Source of the DNA: Oscillospiraceae bacterium
GTDB lineage: Bacteria > Bacillota_A > Clostridia > Saccharofermentanales > Saccharofermentanaceae
Reading direction: 5' to 3'
Length of the DNA: 7,117 nt
NCBI GenBank assembly: GCA_902803365.1
Contig: CADCPU010000450.1
Coordinates: 1-7,117, forward strand
A model generated the notes under the pieces. The model saw nothing but the letters and a program-made list of their open reading frames with translations, was not told the origin of the DNA and did not search any database. The translations under genes were made by a program, and so were the position numbers. This document shows, one piece after another, positions 6,768 through 7,117 of the stretch. The first letter of the stretch is position 1; each line of letters begins with the position of its first letter.

Positions 6768-6796
6768 AGAGTACTCCCTTTTCCGTGAGTTGTCAA
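6768..6796 (-). promoter_or_regulatory. Probable sigma-A promoter of csoR-copA
   Basis: On the minus strand a consensus -35 TTGACA (6791-6796) is followed after exactly 17 bp by TACTCT (6768-6773), which keeps the three most conserved -10 bases (T1, A2, T6). Transcription would begin near 6761, placing the CsoR operator at about +6 to +22. An alternative -10, TATAAA at 6734-6739, overlaps the operator directly but lacks a recognisable -35. Confidence 0.55.
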
Positions 6797-6803
6797 CGTG
6801 CGG

Positions 6804-6822
6804 ATTAACCATAAAGGTTAAT
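6804..6822. promoter_or_regulatory. 19-bp dyad upstream of the csoR promoter, possible regulator site
   Basis: A perfect inverted repeat, ATTAACC and GGTTAAT separated by ATAAA, lies 7 bp upstream of the TTGACA element and is centred near -52 relative to the predicted start. It differs in sequence from both the CsoR operator and the palindrome array. No T-run follows it on the minus strand and only a very short stem could form, so a DNA-binding site is more likely than a terminator. The protein that would bind it is unknown. Confidence 0.4.
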
Positions 6823-6860
6823 TCACTCAGTCGAGATATTCAGACTTATCCATGATGGGT

Positions 6861-7050
6861 AAAACTTACATATCATATGTAAGTTTTGGAGACGAGATTT
6901 CAAAAGTTACATATTATAGGTAAGATTTTCAGGTCATCGGTAGAAAAACTACATATTATATGTAAGTTTTAAGGAAGGAAATTTCAAAGTTACATATTAT
7001 ATGTAAGTTTTTCAGGTCATCGGCAGAAAAACTACATATTATATGTAAAA
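6861..7050. repeat. Tandem array of five phased 17-bp palindromes (83-bp repeat unit)
   Basis: Five copies of a palindromic core close to TTACATATTATATGTAA lie at 6866-6882, 6907-6923, 6949-6965, 6990-7006 and 7032-7048. Their starts are 41, 42, 41 and 42 bp apart, close to four DNA turns each. The first copy has the central base C and is the centre of a perfect 27-bp palindrome (6861-6887, 13-bp arms). The second has one substitution (T to G at 6919). The third and fifth begin with C in place of T. A larger unit of exactly 83 bp holds two palindromes: 6907-6965 and 6990-7048 differ at only 3 of 59 positions. The array contains 50 G or C in 190 bases (about 26%), much lower than the genes. 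No coding frame fits. It could be a multi-operator array, an iteron- or partition-like site, or a small repeated element; the sequence does not decide. Confidence 0.9.
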
Positions 7051-7051
7051 C

Positions 7052-7077
7052 AGATAACAAAGCCTGCTTGGTTATCT
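7052..7077. terminator. Terminator-like hairpin beside the array
   Basis: AGATAAC (7052-7058) pairs with GTTATCT (7071-7077). After one A-G mismatch the pairing continues with AAG/CTT around a four-base loop. T-runs of four follow on both strands (7077-7080 on plus, 7047-7050 read on minus), so it could act in either direction. The stem is AT-rich and the T-runs are short, so termination would be weak at best. Confidence 0.4.
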
Positions 7078-7100
7078 TTTATGAAGTCTTTCAGCCACAC

Positions 7101-7117
7101 AAAAAAAACAGGACCGC
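7101..7117 (-). terminator. Probable half of a rho-independent terminator cut by the window edge
   Basis: On the minus strand the window opens with GCGGTCCTG followed by eight T residues. This is the usual form of the 3' arm and U-tract of an intrinsic terminator, and the matching arm would lie just beyond 7117. If correct, an unseen minus-strand gene to the right ends before this point, so the copper operon starts a new transcription unit. The pairing arm is not visible, so this is inference. Confidence 0.35.

Noticed and set aside
6866..7048. CopY/BlaI-type cop boxes
   Set aside because: The arms contain TACA and TGTA, but they are separated by 7 bp instead of the 2 bp of the known cop box, and the window encodes CsoR rather than CopY.
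6861..7050. CRISPR array
   Set aside because: The repeated units are short palindromes and the sequences between them are themselves repeated every 83 bp. CRISPR spacers should be unique, and no cas gene is present.
7081..7117. Plus-strand gene starting at the ATG at 7081
   Set aside because: There is no ribosome binding site upstream, the ATG directly follows a T-run after a hairpin, and only 12 codons are visible.

Overview
The window looks like chromosome of a low-to-mid GC Gram-positive anaerobe, most likely a Clostridia-type Firmicute. The evidence is strong AGGAGG-type ribosome binding sites, tightly packed genes, a CsoR/CopA copper operon whose proteins resemble those of gut Clostridia, and a BcrA/LanF-like ABC transporter bracketed by its own two-component system. 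This placement rests on recognising the families, not on a search. Every convincing gene is on the minus strand, so transcription runs from right to left.

From right to left there are three blocks. (1) Positions 6712-7117 hold no gene. They contain a terminator-like hairpin (7052-7077), the probable half of a second terminator cut by the window edge (7101-7117), and an AT-rich tandem array (6861-7050) of five near-identical 17-bp palindromes spaced 41, 42, 41 and 42 bp apart. Closer to the genes are a separate 19-bp dyad (6804-6822), a TTGACA promoter and a palindromic CsoR-type operator (6739-6755). (2) The copper operon is csoR (copper-sensing repressor) followed by copA (Cu(I)-exporting P1B-1 ATPase). 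The last 69 codons of copA encode a CopZ-like chaperone domain that has its own internal ribosome binding site and ATG. (3) Starting 38 nt after copA is an antimicrobial-peptide-resistance-type module: an OmpR-family response regulator, an ABC ATPase, two related ABC-2 permeases and a sensor histidine kinase whose 3' end leaves the window at position 1.

In the copper block, CsoR should release its operator when it binds Cu(I). This would allow synthesis of the CopA exporter and, apparently, of a free CopZ chaperone from the same mRNA. In the second block, the kinase and regulator probably control the ABC transporter, possibly through a 21-bp dyad (3162-3182) just upstream of the ATPase gene. 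The order regulator, ATPase, permease, permease, kinase resembles lantibiotic-immunity (LanFEG) and Cpr-type modules.

The two observations most worth following are the helically phased palindrome array upstream of the copper operon, which no gene in the window explains, and the internal CopZ start in copA.
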